Part shown: positions 8,691 to 18,029 of the stretch, in pieces
Layout: each line of letters begins with the position of its first letter
Position numbering within the stretch: position 1 is the first letter of the stretch
Source of the DNA: Methanoculleus sp.
GTDB lineage: Archaea > Halobacteriota > Methanomicrobia > Methanomicrobiales > Methanoculleaceae
Assembly: GCF_020696975.1 (NCBI RefSeq)
Contig: NZ_JAJGBK010000003.1
Span: 62,001 to 126,000 of the forward strand
Direction: 5' to 3'
DNA length: 64,000 nucleotides
Notes under the pieces: model-generated
What the model was told of the DNA's origin: nothing
The model's input: the letters and a program-made list of their open reading frames with translations, nothing else
Databases searched by the model: none
Program-made: the position numbers and the translations under genes

Positions 8691-9200
8691 ATGCAGATTG
8701 GAAATGTCAAAGTGAGGGTGTCGCCAGTTGTCCTGGCGGTCTTCCTCTTTTTTATTGTCCTGATGGCAGCGTATGTCCTTGCTACCGGGGATGTACACTT
8801 GTTGATCTGGGGCGTACCCGTGGCGGTCATGCTGGTCCTCATACCAATAGCGCTCAACTATATGAGCCAGACACAGTATGCGTCACTGGTGCCCGTATAC
8901 GAAGCAGAAGCGAAGAATGCCCGGATACGGGAGATTAACCTGAACAGGCTCGGCGAACCGGTACGCATAAAGGGTGTCGTCGAGCGGGTGTATTTCCAGT
9001 TCCTCAACCGGCCGCAGTACCTCGTCGCCGACCGGACGGGTGAGATATCGGTCAAGATGTTCACCTCGCCGGCGGAAGACGTAAAGAAGGGGGATGTGGT
9101 CGAGGTGCTCGGAGTCGTCGTCAAACGCTACATCCTGTCCGGGGATGCGGTCATCAACTGCGTCTCCATACGGAAGATCAAGAACGATCAGCAATCCTGA
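8691..9200 (+). CDS. Membrane-anchored OB-fold protein
   Basis: The 169-residue protein starts with two hydrophobic helices (about residues 10-32 and 38-57). A soluble domain follows that resembles a small nucleic-acid-binding-type OB fold (about 85-165: VRIKGVVERVYFQF, then KGDVVEVLGVVVKRY). The barrel probably faces the cytoplasm or cell surface next to the membrane. It begins 12 bases after fdhC and is likely its operon partner, but nothing shows a direct role in formate transport. Function unknown. Confidence 0.7.
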   Translation: MQIGNVKVRVSPVVLAVFLFFIVLMAAYVLATGDVHLLIWGVPVAVMLVLIPIALNYMSQTQYASLVPVYEAEAKNARIREINLNRLGEPVRIKGVVERVYFQFLNRPQYLVADRTGEISVKMFTSPAEDVKKGDVVEVLGVVVKRYILSGDAVINCVSIRKIKNDQQS

Positions 9201-9276
9201 CGCCCGGAGGGTGTCAAGCAATTCAGTGAAGGGACGGCGGAAACAATACGGTTTCCTGCCAACATCACCTTCGTAT

Positions 9277-10875
9277 CTAAAACGTATTTTCAAGTCCGTC
9301 ATCTATGGGCTTTGCTCGAGGTTTTTTGTTGAGTTCCTCGATATACTCCTCGAAGAGATGGATCCGGGTGCTCACGGGGAAGGGAATCCCGATGGTGCTG
9401 ATGACCGCTTCACCCGCCTCAAGCGTCTGAATCTCGGTATCGAGACGCGAGAGGTCCTGCTTTGCGCTGCTTGCTATCATCTCGCGGTCCCCCCGGTCGG
9501 AGAGCCCCATCACCACGAAGGTGTTTAACTGGGCAAGGACCCGGGCATCGATGTTCTTCGGCTGCTGGGTGACCACGCAGAGCCCCACGCCGAACTTCCG
9601 CCCCTCCATCGCGGCTTCCCGGAAGATCCGGGTGTTTCCAAGCCCCGAGCCCAGCACCCGCTGGGCTTCCTCGATGGTGATCAGCACCTGTTTTGGCTCC
9701 TCCTCGCTCTTTGCATCCTCACCCTGGTGGCTGCGCATGATCTTGCGCGTTATGATCGAGAGGACAAAGAGTTCGCTCTGTTCGCTCATCCCCGGGATAT
9801 CGATAAGAACGACCTTGTTCTCGTGAAGCGCTTTCATGATGTCCGGGATCGAGGAACCCTGCCTCCTGAGAAAATCCCGGTTACGGTTGAGCATGCCCGC
9901 GACCCGCCGCTGCATCACCGAGAGTGTGCTCGGCGAGAAGTTTTTCAGGTCGTTCGCAATCCGGGGATGCCGGCCGGTGTAGGTATCGGCATCAAACGTT
10001 GCAAAGTCGGTGTTCTGGAAGAAGTCGATCACGTCCGATCCCGGCGTGCTCTCGAGCATCTCCACGACCTCACGCTGGGGCGGTGAGTGCTCGTAGAGGA
10101 GGAGGAGGTCGGGCATCCGGAAGTCGTCGTAGTCAAGATAGAGCTGGTTTAAAAGATACTTTCTCCTGAACTCCTCCGACCGGGTGGAGAAGACCGCGAG
10201 CCCTTCCCGGCCGGCCTGGTAGTGGATGAGCCCCAGGGTATCCTGACCGCTCGACGACCGCCCACCGGCAACGTACTCGCCGTGCGGGTCGACAATAAGG
10301 AGCCCGAACGCCCGGGCCTGCATGCAGGACGCACAGAAGACCTTCATGAAGTTGCTCTTCCCCATGCCCGTCGTGGCAAAGACGCCCATGTGCTGGCGCA
10401 TCACCGCCGGATGGAGCGCCACCCTCACGTCCCGAAGCACACCCTGACCGGTCTTCATCACACCGACCTCGATCTCCCCCATCACCTGCCGGAGGAACGC
10501 GAAGTCGCGGGACTCCGGCCGCTCAACGCGGGAGAACTTCGCGGGGATCGTCCGGGGTTTCCGGAATGCGCCGTCTTCTCCCACGTAACCGAGCGGGATC
10601 GCCTCGACGAGGATGAAGACGTCCTCCCCAATCTCGTAGAAGTGCTCGGTATGGGGACGGGTATCCCACTTGGGGTCGGAGAAGTTGCAGTCGTGGAGAA
10701 GGTCGCTCACCTTGGCAAAGAACGTCAGCCCTTTGACGCGGTCGGTGATCTTTAAGATGTCCCCGAGGAAGAGTTCCTCATCGTGGGGGATGGCAAACCG
10801 GTAACTGAGCACCCGGTCCCCGATCAGCCGGTATTTCGAGGCGTCGTCGCCGTCAATATCGATCAAACTCATCAT
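9277..10875 (-). CDS. herA: HerA DNA translocase/helicase ATPase
   Basis: HerA is a hexameric FtsK-like ATPase that works with NurA and Mre11-Rad50 to resect DNA ends for homologous recombination. The protein of about 532 residues has an N-terminal HAS-barrel-like region, Walker A TTGMGKSN near residue 168, DPHGEYV near 195, Walker B with LITIEEAQRV near 398 and a C-terminal arginine-finger region. I chose ATG 10875 or the adjacent ATG 10872 (MMSLIDIDGDD), preceded by GGTGAT. An upstream start at 10908 would add eleven unlikely residues. It overlaps the nurA end by about 23 bases and is last in the four-gene operon. Confidence 0.93.
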   Translation of the reverse strand: MMSLIDIDGDDASKYRLIGDRVLSYRFAIPHDEELFLGDILKITDRVKGLTFFAKVSDLLHDCNFSDPKWDTRPHTEHFYEIGEDVFILVEAIPLGYVGEDGAFRKPRTIPAKFSRVERPESRDFAFLRQVMGEIEVGVMKTGQGVLRDVRVALHPAVMRQHMGVFATTGMGKSNFMKVFCASCMQARAFGLLIVDPHGEYVAGGRSSSGQDTLGLIHYQAGREGLAVFSTRSEEFRRKYLLNQLYLDYDDFRMPDLLLLYEHSPPQREVVEMLESTPGSDVIDFFQNTDFATFDADTYTGRHPRIANDLKNFSPSTLSVMQRRVAGMLNRNRDFLRRQGSSIPDIMKALHENKVVLIDIPGMSEQSELFVLSIITRKIMRSHQGEDAKSEEEPKQVLITIEEAQRVLGSGLGNTRIFREAAMEGRKFGVGLCVVTQQPKNIDARVLAQLNTFVVMGLSDRGDREMIASSAKQDLSRLDTEIQTLEAGEAVISTIGIPFPVSTRIHLFEEYIEELNKKPRAKPIDDGLENTF

Positions 10876-11896
10876 GGTAATCACCAAAGATGCCGGTGTA
10901 GTCGGCAAGGTTCATGCCGAGCAGGTCCATGCCACGGATGATGTCCTGGCGGACCTGGTCGACCGCATCCTTCCCGATCTTGGTCGTGAGATGGGCATCG
11001 AGGAGCGGGTAGGGGTAGCCCGGGACCCTTCCGTCGTCGGCAAAACTGGCGAGCGCGGAGAAGACCCGGTCAACCATCTCAGGGCTGTAGTATTTCGGGA
11101 TCTCCACCTTGAACGCGCGCTCCGCCCGCGGGTGCAGCCGCGCGACGTACTGCTCGCCCCGCTGCTTCCAGAGGTAGGTCTCCCGGCGGTCGATCAGGCC
11201 ATCGGCGGCGGAGACACAGATGTACCAGGGTTCAGGGACACCAAGGTCGCGGGCAAGCCCTTCCGCCGCCGGGACGATCGGGTGCCCCCCGCCCCAGGTG
11301 AGCGACGTCCGCTTCGTCACCGCGGCGATGAGCACTCCCCGGAGATTGCAGAGGTTCAGGAGGTTCTCGACAACCTCGTCGTGGCTTGCGTGGCGGACCT
11401 GGAGCGTGCCGTCGAGAACGATGAGGTCCCCGGTATCGAGTTCCGCGGCCATCTCCATCGCCGCCCAGAACTCGAGGGTATCCCGGATGACCGCGGTGTT
11501 CCGGATCGGGTCGTCGTGGTCGAGGTGCACCTTCGGGGAGGAGTGGAAACAGTCGTAAAAGAGCGTATCAAAATCCTCGTTCCCGGTCCCCGGGTTGACC
11601 GTGACGATGTGGAGAGGCGTCGTCCGACGGCAGAGACGCGCGTCGCCGGCATACGCGCTGACCGATGCCCGGACGGCGGCAATCGCAAAACAGCCTGCAT
11701 CGAGGACGATGGCGTTGCTCCCGTCCACCGCGCAGACGGCCCCGCCGAACTCGGGGCGGCAGCGGCGGTACGATGCCACGTCGAACCCGCCGGCGGCTTT
11801 GAATCGCCCGGCAAGGTCCTCCGGGACGGAATCGCGGATCCTTCCTGCGACCCGCCGGATCGCGTTCAGGTAGAGGGTCTTCTGTTCCACCATCAC
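10853..11896 (-). CDS. nurA: NurA 5'-3' nuclease
   Basis: This 347-residue NurA-domain nuclease pairs with HerA in 5' end resection. The metal-binding motif VDGSNA sits near residue 58, and a second acidic motif, LIVLDGTLQ, lies near the middle, as in RNase H-like NurA folds. The start overlaps the rad50 stop by four bases, indicating translational coupling, and the end overlaps herA. Gene order and coupling make the assignment secure even though NurA proteins are divergent. Confidence 0.9.
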   Translation of the reverse strand: MMVEQKTLYLNAIRRVAGRIRDSVPEDLAGRFKAAGGFDVASYRRCRPEFGGAVCAVDGSNAIVLDAGCFAIAAVRASVSAYAGDARLCRRTTPLHIVTVNPGTGNEDFDTLFYDCFHSSPKVHLDHDDPIRNTAVIRDTLEFWAAMEMAAELDTGDLIVLDGTLQVRHASHDEVVENLLNLCNLRGVLIAAVTKRTSLTWGGGHPIVPAAEGLARDLGVPEPWYICVSAADGLIDRRETYLWKQRGEQYVARLHPRAERAFKVEIPKYYSPEMVDRVFSALASFADDGRVPGYPYPLLDAHLTTKIGKDAVDQVRQDIIRGMDLLGMNLADYTGIFGDYHDEFDRY

Positions 11897-14800
11897 TCGA
11901 ACTCCTGAACCCTGCTTGCCTGGTCCGCCCCCATCTCGACCATGAGTGTCGTCGAGAACTCGTCCTGAACCTCCGTGATATGGGATATGAGGAGGATCTG
12001 GGGGAAATGGGCCTCCTGGGTCCGGAGTGCCCGGAGGAGGTTGTTTCGCCGCCCTTCGTCCTGGCTCCCGAAGATCTCGTCAAAGATCAGGAACGTGGAG
12101 TCATGCACCTGGTTCACCTCGGCAAGGAACCGGGAGAGGGCGACCCGGAGGGCTATGGCGATGTCGTCCTGCTCCCCGCCGCTGAACCGGTCGGCCGGGT
12201 AGTCATCTCCCATATCGTGGACGAGGACGGTGAAGTCGTCGTCCAGCATCACCGTGCCGTAGCGACCATCGGTGATCTCGGCAAGCACCCTCCCCGCCTC
12301 CTCCTCGATCCGGTCCCGGACCACCTGCAGGAGATAATCCCCGTAGTCCCTGATGAGCGACCGGGTCAGTTTGAGGCGGCCGATCTCCTCGGTGAGCGTC
12401 TCCTGCTGCCTGACGAGGTCCTCCGACCGGGAGAGTCTCACGGTCTCGCCCTCGATATCCGCCTTCAGGCTGCTTATCCGGGCAGCCGCCGCATACTTCT
12501 GCTCGCGTGCCGCAGCAAGATCCCTCTCACAGGCCGCGAGCGCCTCCTCTGCTGCCGCGACCGTCTGTTCATCAAAACCGAGCTCTTCGATGGCCGCCCT
12601 GGAGCGGAGCAACTCGCTCTCCCGTGTCGCGAGGAGGTTTCGTTTCGCCTCAAGCGCCCGGGAGAGACGCGGGACCTCCTCGAGGCGGACCCGGAGTTCA
12701 AGCGCTCTCCGCTGTGCCGCTTCGGCACGGCTGCACTCCTCACCGAGGCTGGCGAACCGTCCCGGATCGAACGAGAGGCGCGCAAGCGCATCCTGCGCGA
12801 TATCCTGCCTCCCCCGGAGAACGTCTATCTTTGCGAGAGTGGCGTTCAACTCCTCTTCCAGTGCCGGCCTCCTCTGAAGGCGCGCCTGCGCCTCGGCGTA
12901 CGCGCGGTAGGACGCCTCAAGAGCCTGGGCTTCACTCTCCAGGCGCTGCCGGGTCTCGGGGTCGAACCCGAGCCGGGAGATCTTCGTCTCGACCTCCTCT
13001 TTACGGGCAAGATAAGTCTCGACCTCGGCGATGAGCCGCTGCCGCTCCTCCTGGAGGGCAGGGAGGCGGCTGCACTCGCCCCGGAGGGTATCGGCCGCCG
13101 CCCGCTTCCCGGTGAGGGCCTGGATCCGCTCCTTGAGGGCAGTGTGCGCCGCAGGGTCATACCCCTCCACGCCGAGCGCCCGTATCGCGGCACGGTGCTC
13201 TCCGGCCTCAGCCTGCCACCGCTGCAGGGCCCCCGCGCTCTGCTCGTACCGGGACGCATAAAGAGCATGCTGCTCTTTTAAGCGCTGGTAGGCGAGACGC
13301 TGCCGGTGAAGGTCCTGCAGCGTGGCGGTCAGGGTCTCGCGGTCGACGGTTGCCTTCGTATACTCGTGCTCGAGATCCGCAAGCGTCTTCTGCATCGACC
13401 CGGCAGCGGTTGCAAGGTCCCCGACCAGTCCCTCGTAATGCTCGCCGAGGCTCTGGTGGCACATCGGGCAGGACCCTTCCGGACCTGCGGTGAGGATCTC
13501 CGCCCGGTGTTCTGCCAGCCGCCGGATCTCCTCGCGGATCGCCTCCTGGCGCTCGGCACATGCGCTGAGCCGCGAGGTCAGGTACTCCTTCCGGCTCTCT
13601 GCGGACTCGATCTCTTCCTCGATGGCGCCCATCCCGGCAAGTTGCCGGGCAAGCCCGGCGATCTCGCTTTCGAGCAGGCTCATCTCTTCGGACGCGGTGC
13701 GAACCTCCTGCAAACACCGCTCCTCCCGCCGGGCATACTCCTGAGCCTGAAGGAGCACCTCTTCACGTGCCCGAAGGGCATCGAGATCGTGGACCTCCGC
13801 CTCGAGCGCACGAAGGCGCCGGACCTTCTCCTCGATCCCCTCGACCTCGGCCCGGTTCTCCCGGACCCGCCGCTCTGTCTGGACGAACCGTTCGTCCATC
13901 CGGGCGAGTTCTTCGCGGAGGGCGTCATACTCCGGCTGAAGTGCCTTCAGCGCCGCGATACGGTCGCGGAGGGTCTGCCACTCCCCGACCTGCCGTTCAA
14001 GCCCGGCAACCGCCTGCTTGCTCTCGCTCAGTGCGGCGAGTTCGGCTTCGATCTTCGCGCGGCGCTCACCGTACTCCCGGCCCTGCTCCTCTGCGGCCTT
14101 CGCTTCAAGGGTCAGGCGGTCCGCGGCGACCTTTTCCTCCGCCATCATGGCGAGTTCCGCCTTCAGGGATTCGTATCGACCGGCAAGGCGGGCAAGTTCT
14201 GCAAGTTCGTCCTGAAGTTGCTGCCGCTCCGCAATCTCTGCCTCCTCCTCCCGGCACTCGGTACGGAGCCGTGCAATCTCGCTCGTGAGCATCTCACTCT
14301 CCCGCGCGAGGTGCAGGTAGCGGTCGCGCACCGAAAGCAGCCGATCACGCTCTTTGCGGGCGCGCTCGAGCATCTCCGCGGCATCCCTCTCCCCGGCACC
14401 GATCCGCTCCAGTTCGTCCTCCGCATGGGCAAGTTCGGTGCGAAGCGTCACGAGACGGTCGCGAATGGCAGCGGCGTCGAGTTCCTGGAGTCTTCCCGAC
14501 AACTCCCGCAGAGTTCCTTCCCGGGTATCGATGACCCCTTTGAGGTCCTCCATGCTGTCCTTCTTGAGGTAATCGATGCCCAGCACCTGCATGAACCAGT
14601 CTTTGCGGGACCCGGCACGGCTCTCAAGCAGGGTGAGGAGTTCCTTCTGCCCGGCGTAGATGGTGTTGCGGAAGTCGCCCGCGCCCATGCCGACGATCCG
14701 CTGCACTTCCTGCCCAACCTTCTGGACGCTGCTTGCGAGGAGTCTCTGGTTCAGGTAGAGGTTCGCCTCGTGGAGAGTCGAGGAGGGGCGCCGCTTGAAC

Positions 14801-15066
14801 CTGCGGACGACAGCGTACTCGTTGCCGCCGGCTAAAAAGTCGAGGCGGACCTCACAGACGTCCTGCGGTCCGGCAAAGGAGCTGACGATGTAGTTTCCAT
14901 CGAGCCCGGTCCCCTGGAGCCCGTAGAGGGCAAAGAGGATGGCAGCGACAATACTGCTCTTGCCGGTCCCGTTGTTCCCGACGATACCCGTGATGCCGTC
15001 CTGGAAGGTGATCTCCTGGTCGCGGAACCGCTTGAAGTTCCTCATCCGGAGTTTATTCAGAAGCAC
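11893..15066 (-). CDS. rad50: Rad50 DNA double-strand-break repair ATPase
   Basis: This 1057-residue SMC-like ATPase forms the Mre11-Rad50 complex that tethers and processes DNA ends. It has Walker A GNNGTGKSS at residues 30-38, a long coiled coil broken near residue 533 by the zinc-hook motif CPMC, and a C-terminal ABC signature FSGGEQ near 960. Walker B/D-loop residues follow in FLIFDEIFGSQDEG. Length is typical for archaeal Rad50. Its start lies inside the end of mre11 (14-base overlap) and its end overlaps nurA, so the four genes form one tightly coupled operon. Confidence 0.96.
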   Translation of the reverse strand: MLLNKLRMRNFKRFRDQEITFQDGITGIVGNNGTGKSSIVAAILFALYGLQGTGLDGNYIVSSFAGPQDVCEVRLDFLAGGNEYAVVRRFKRRPSSTLHEANLYLNQRLLASSVQKVGQEVQRIVGMGAGDFRNTIYAGQKELLTLLESRAGSRKDWFMQVLGIDYLKKDSMEDLKGVIDTREGTLRELSGRLQELDAAAIRDRLVTLRTELAHAEDELERIGAGERDAAEMLERARKERDRLLSVRDRYLHLARESEMLTSEIARLRTECREEEAEIAERQQLQDELAELARLAGRYESLKAELAMMAEEKVAADRLTLEAKAAEEQGREYGERRAKIEAELAALSESKQAVAGLERQVGEWQTLRDRIAALKALQPEYDALREELARMDERFVQTERRVRENRAEVEGIEEKVRRLRALEAEVHDLDALRAREEVLLQAQEYARREERCLQEVRTASEEMSLLESEIAGLARQLAGMGAIEEEIESAESRKEYLTSRLSACAERQEAIREEIRRLAEHRAEILTAGPEGSCPMCHQSLGEHYEGLVGDLATAAGSMQKTLADLEHEYTKATVDRETLTATLQDLHRQRLAYQRLKEQHALYASRYEQSAGALQRWQAEAGEHRAAIRALGVEGYDPAAHTALKERIQALTGKRAAADTLRGECSRLPALQEERQRLIAEVETYLARKEEVETKISRLGFDPETRQRLESEAQALEASYRAYAEAQARLQRRPALEEELNATLAKIDVLRGRQDIAQDALARLSFDPGRFASLGEECSRAEAAQRRALELRVRLEEVPRLSRALEAKRNLLATRESELLRSRAAIEELGFDEQTVAAAEEALAACERDLAAAREQKYAAAARISSLKADIEGETVRLSRSEDLVRQQETLTEEIGRLKLTRSLIRDYGDYLLQVVRDRIEEEAGRVLAEITDGRYGTVMLDDDFTVLVHDMGDDYPADRFSGGEQDDIAIALRVALSRFLAEVNQVHDSTFLIFDEIFGSQDEGRRNNLLRALRTQEAHFPQILLISHITEVQDEFSTTLMVEMGADQASRVQEFE

Positions 15067-16213
15067 TCTCCACCTCTTTGTGGCGCGCGATGACCGACCG
15101 GAGGACCGCCGTTCCGGTCTTCTTCACGAACTCCTCGTCGCCCCCGGCAAGGTGCTCCCTCTCCACGAAGCGCTCGAACTCGGCGACGTAGTCGAGGCCG
15201 ACGAGCGAGTCCTCGTAGAAGATCCGGGACGGATCGTCGACGGCAAGCACCTGCAGTTTGAGGTCAAGCATCCGGCTCCGGACCTCCGCGAGGGCCTTCT
15301 GATCGAGTGCACGGAGCGTCTCGCGGCGTATCCCGTCGAGGGTGACCTGGCAGATCGCCTGGTAGACCTTCTTACCCGCGCTATCGGCCGCATCGAGGAT
15401 CCCATCCACGACCTCTCTGGCCGAGAGCCCGTCGCAGTTGATCCGGCCGAGGCTGATCATGGGGGTGCGCGGGAGGTCGATATGCTCGACCTTCCCTGAC
15501 GCCAGGTCTACAGCAAGACCACCCTTCTCCTCCGCTATCTCACCGTAGTTGCAGTGCTCAAGCGACCCGCTGTACCAGGCGTTGTCGGCGACCTGCACCT
15601 GGTTGTGATAGTGGCCGAGAGCGATATAATCGAACCGGTCGGAGAGGATCGTCGCATCCAGTTCGTGCTCGGCGACGGTGTGCAGCCTTTTATCCTTCAG
15701 GATGCTTGCAAGACCGTGGGTGACGAGAACATTCGTGCCGGAAGAGAACTCGATCCCCTCATACGCCGTCCGGTATCCTTCGGGAAGGAGCATATTCGGT
15801 ATCAGGTGAAAGACGGCGTCCCCGAGTTCGACTTGCCGGTAGCGGTTGTGGTGAGCGACGTAGAGATCGCCTGCCCGAAAGCCGCCCCGCTCGAGCACCT
15901 CAAACGGCGATGCCGTGTAGCGGGTCTTTGCCATACTGTGGTTGCCAGCGACCATGAGCACCGGTATTCCCGCGTCCCGCAGGCGGGAGAGGGCGTCGAG
16001 CGCCGTCGTGTAGGCGCGGGTCTTCGGCTTGACCTGGTGAAAGAGGTCGCCCGCATGGACGAGTGCATCGGGGCGTAAGCCGATGATCCGGTCGATGGCG
16101 GCAAGGAAGTTGTCGTAGATGAACTGTTCGCGCAGGTTCATCCCGGTCTCCGGATCTACCCGGTTAAAAGCCGACAATCCGAGATGCGTGTCTGCCAAAT
16201 GAACGATCTTCAT
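15053..16213 (-). CDS. mre11: Mre11 DNA repair exonuclease/endonuclease
   Basis: This 386-residue calcineurin-like phosphoesterase has the metal-ligand motifs HLADTHLG at the N-terminus, HAGDLFHQ, VAGNHSM, VTHGLAS and LGHYHN, all expected for Mre11. It nicks and trims DNA ends within the Rad50 complex. I start at ATG 16213 (MKIVHLADTHLG). A longer frame to 16300 would add 29 residues lacking similarity and would cross the promoter. A TATA-like element about 30 bases upstream suggests a nearly leaderless mRNA. First gene of the mre11-rad50-nurA-herA operon. Confidence 0.95.
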   Translation of the reverse strand: MKIVHLADTHLGLSAFNRVDPETGMNLREQFIYDNFLAAIDRIIGLRPDALVHAGDLFHQVKPKTRAYTTALDALSRLRDAGIPVLMVAGNHSMAKTRYTASPFEVLERGGFRAGDLYVAHHNRYRQVELGDAVFHLIPNMLLPEGYRTAYEGIEFSSGTNVLVTHGLASILKDKRLHTVAEHELDATILSDRFDYIALGHYHNQVQVADNAWYSGSLEHCNYGEIAEEKGGLAVDLASGKVEHIDLPRTPMISLGRINCDGLSAREVVDGILDAADSAGKKVYQAICQVTLDGIRRETLRALDQKALAEVRSRMLDLKLQVLAVDDPSRIFYEDSLVGLDYVAEFERFVEREHLAGGDEEFVKKTGTAVLRSVIARHKEVESASE

Positions 16214-16238
16214 GCCCAATAAGTCTCCGTGTCCCCTG

Positions 16239-16248
16239 TGTATAAATG
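16239..16248 (-). promoter_or_regulatory. TATA box of the mre11-rad50-nurA-herA operon
   Basis: On the minus strand CATTTATACA lies about 26-35 bases before the mre11 ATG at 16213. The spacing predicts a leaderless or almost leaderless transcript. Confidence 0.5.
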
Positions 16249-16307
16249 CCTGATCTCCGTGGCGTGAAAGTGTTCGGCACGGCCCCGTTGCCTGAAACAC
16301 GCTTAAA

Positions 16308-16319
16308 CTAATATATCCT
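16308..16319 (+). promoter_or_regulatory. TATA box upstream of the SepCysS pair
   Basis: ACTAATATATCC is centred near 16313, about 30 bases before GTG 16344. It would drive the small helical gene and pscS and argues for the internal GTG start. Confidence 0.5.
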
Positions 16320-16343
16320 CACTGATATTTGTATGGTGATCTC

Positions 16344-16526
16344 GTGTCAAAAAGAGCCGTAGATGCAGTTTTTCAGGCGCTCTTCCTCCTCTCCGACCTC
16401 CGGTATCTGCTACGGGAGACAGCTCCCAGGCATGACCTTGACGAGGCGCAGAAAGCGCGCGCCGCAACAACCCTCGAGAAGGTGAAGCGGCAGATCGCAA
16501 CCCTTGAAGAGGAGTTGATCCGGTGA
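16344..16526 (+). CDS. Small helical protein translationally coupled to SepCysS
   Basis: About 60 residues, all predicted helical, ending KRQIATLEEELIR. GTG 16344 is preferred to ATG 16329. GGTGAT (16332-16337) forms a ribosome-binding site before it, and a TATA box about 30 bases upstream would leave the earlier ATG untranscribed or at the very 5' end. The stop TGA overlaps the GTG start of pscS (GTGA, 16523-16526), so the two are coupled. The protein could be a helper of Cys-tRNA synthesis or simply a co-expressed factor; the family is not recognised. Confidence 0.6.
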   Translation: MSKRAVDAVFQALFLLSDLRYLLRETAPRHDLDEAQKARAATTLEKVKRQIATLEEELIR

Positions 16527-17701
16527 AGTGTGCAGTCGATATCGAATCCCGCGACGTCGAGGAGATGTACATCAACATCGACCCCATCCAGGCGGGCGGA
16601 CGGCTCACCGCCGATGCCATGAAGGCGGCGATATCCTTTGGGGACGGCTACTCGGTCTGCGACAACTGCCGAAACCCTCCCCGGCTCGACTACATCAAAA
16701 ATCCCCCCATCGCGCAGTATCACGCGGACCTTGCCGCGTGGCTGAACATGGACACCGCGCGGGTGGTCCCCGGAGCGCGCCGGGGGTTCCAGGCGGTCGC
16801 GAGCACCTACGTGGAGAAAGGCGATCCGGTCATCCTCACGTCGCTTGCCCACTACACGGAGTTCATGGCGGTCGAGGCGGCCGGCGGGATCCCGCGGGAG
16901 ATCCCGAAGGATGAGTTGAACCACATCACCCCCGACGCCGCGGCAGAGAAGATCGAGGCGGTGATCCGGGAGTTCTCGCGCACTCCACCCCTGCTCTTCG
17001 TCGACCATGTCGACTACCAGTTCGGGAACGTCCACGACGTCGCGGGCATCATAAAGGTCGCCCACCAGTACGACATCCCCGTCCTCGTCAACGGGGCCTA
17101 CACGGTCGGGATCATGCCCGTCGACGGCAAAGCGCTCGGCGCCGACTTCGTGGTCGGGTCGGGCCACAAGAGCATGGCGGCCCCGGCACCCTCGGGCGTC
17201 CTTGCGACGACAAACGAGCACGCAGAGCGGGTATTCCGGACGACGCAGGCAAAGGGGGACGTAACGGGCAGGACGTTCGGGTTAAAGGAAGTCGAGATGA
17301 TGGGCTGCACCCTGATGGGTGTCACTGTCGTCGGCATGATGGCCTCGTTCCCCCATGTCCGGGAGCGGGTGCAGCACTGGGAGACCGAATTGGCGCACTC
17401 GCAGGCGGTCGTAGACGCACTCCTCTCCATCAAGGGGACGAAGGTCCTCTCCGACTACCCGCGCCAGCACACCCTGACCCGGATCGATACCCGGGAGTCC
17501 TTCGATACGGTGGCGCAGCAGCACAAGAAGCGCGGGTTCTTCCTCTCAAGCGACCTGAAGAAGCGGGGGATCACCGGGGTCATCCCCGGCTCCACCAGGG
17601 TCTGGAAGTTCAACACCTTCGGGCTGACGGAGAAGCAGATCCGGCACGTCGGGGAGTCGTTTGTCGAGGTTGCCCGGGCAAACGGGCTGAATATTGTCTG
17701 A
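16523..17701 (+). CDS. pscS: O-phosphoseryl-tRNA:Cys-tRNA synthase (SepCysS)
   Basis: This 392-residue PLP enzyme converts Sep-tRNA(Cys), made by SepRS, into Cys-tRNA(Cys) using a sulfur donor. It is the main cysteine route in many methanogens. The PLP-binding lysine lies in GSGHKSMAA near residue 216, and the N-terminal CDNCRNPP segment supplies cysteines typical of the catalytic set. Translation begins at GTG 16523, overlapping the upstream stop. ThiI and LarE genes downstream on the other strand are also sulfur-transfer enzymes, giving this locus a common theme. Confidence 0.94.
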   Translation: MKCAVDIESRDVEEMYINIDPIQAGGRLTADAMKAAISFGDGYSVCDNCRNPPRLDYIKNPPIAQYHADLAAWLNMDTARVVPGARRGFQAVASTYVEKGDPVILTSLAHYTEFMAVEAAGGIPREIPKDELNHITPDAAAEKIEAVIREFSRTPPLLFVDHVDYQFGNVHDVAGIIKVAHQYDIPVLVNGAYTVGIMPVDGKALGADFVVGSGHKSMAAPAPSGVLATTNEHAERVFRTTQAKGDVTGRTFGLKEVEMMGCTLMGVTVVGMMASFPHVRERVQHWETELAHSQAVVDALLSIKGTKVLSDYPRQHTLTRIDTRESFDTVAQQHKKRGFFLSSDLKKRGITGVIPGSTRVWKFNTFGLTEKQIRHVGESFVEVARANGLNIV

Positions 17702-18029
17702 AGAAAGATCTGGAAATTCATTTTTTGAGCGGGCGCGTGTGTGCTGGAGCGCTGCCCTACCTATCGCGTATCTGAATTTTGAGAGTTTTCAGGCACCTTT
17801 CGCTTGCGTACACCCATGCGCGGATTTCCAGTGGATATCGCGTCTGGGGGGTAGAGACAGGGGAGGGGGGCATACCCTCCTCCCCTGCAACCCCTCGCAC
17901 CTAACGGTGCTCATGCACCTGCCCTTCGGCCAGTCGCACTCCCCAAAACGTGATATCACCACGGAAGCCGTGTAGGGGCGTGTGTAATAGAAGGTAGGGA
18001 AAAAGGGCATGGAAGCGTGAGGAAAACCT
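17702..18029. other. Intergenic region with a strong GC hairpin
   Basis: No gene is seen in about 330 bases between the convergent pscS and thiI. A near-perfect stem of 13 base pairs (CAGGGGAGG... at 17858-17870 with its complement at 17875-17887, four-base loop) could terminate transcription or belong to a small RNA. The rest contains short GC-rich tracts and no start codon with a plausible frame. Confidence 0.5.

Noticed and set aside
12507-13281. Plus-strand frames opposite rad50
   Set aside because: Shadows of the coiled-coil gene; no family motif.
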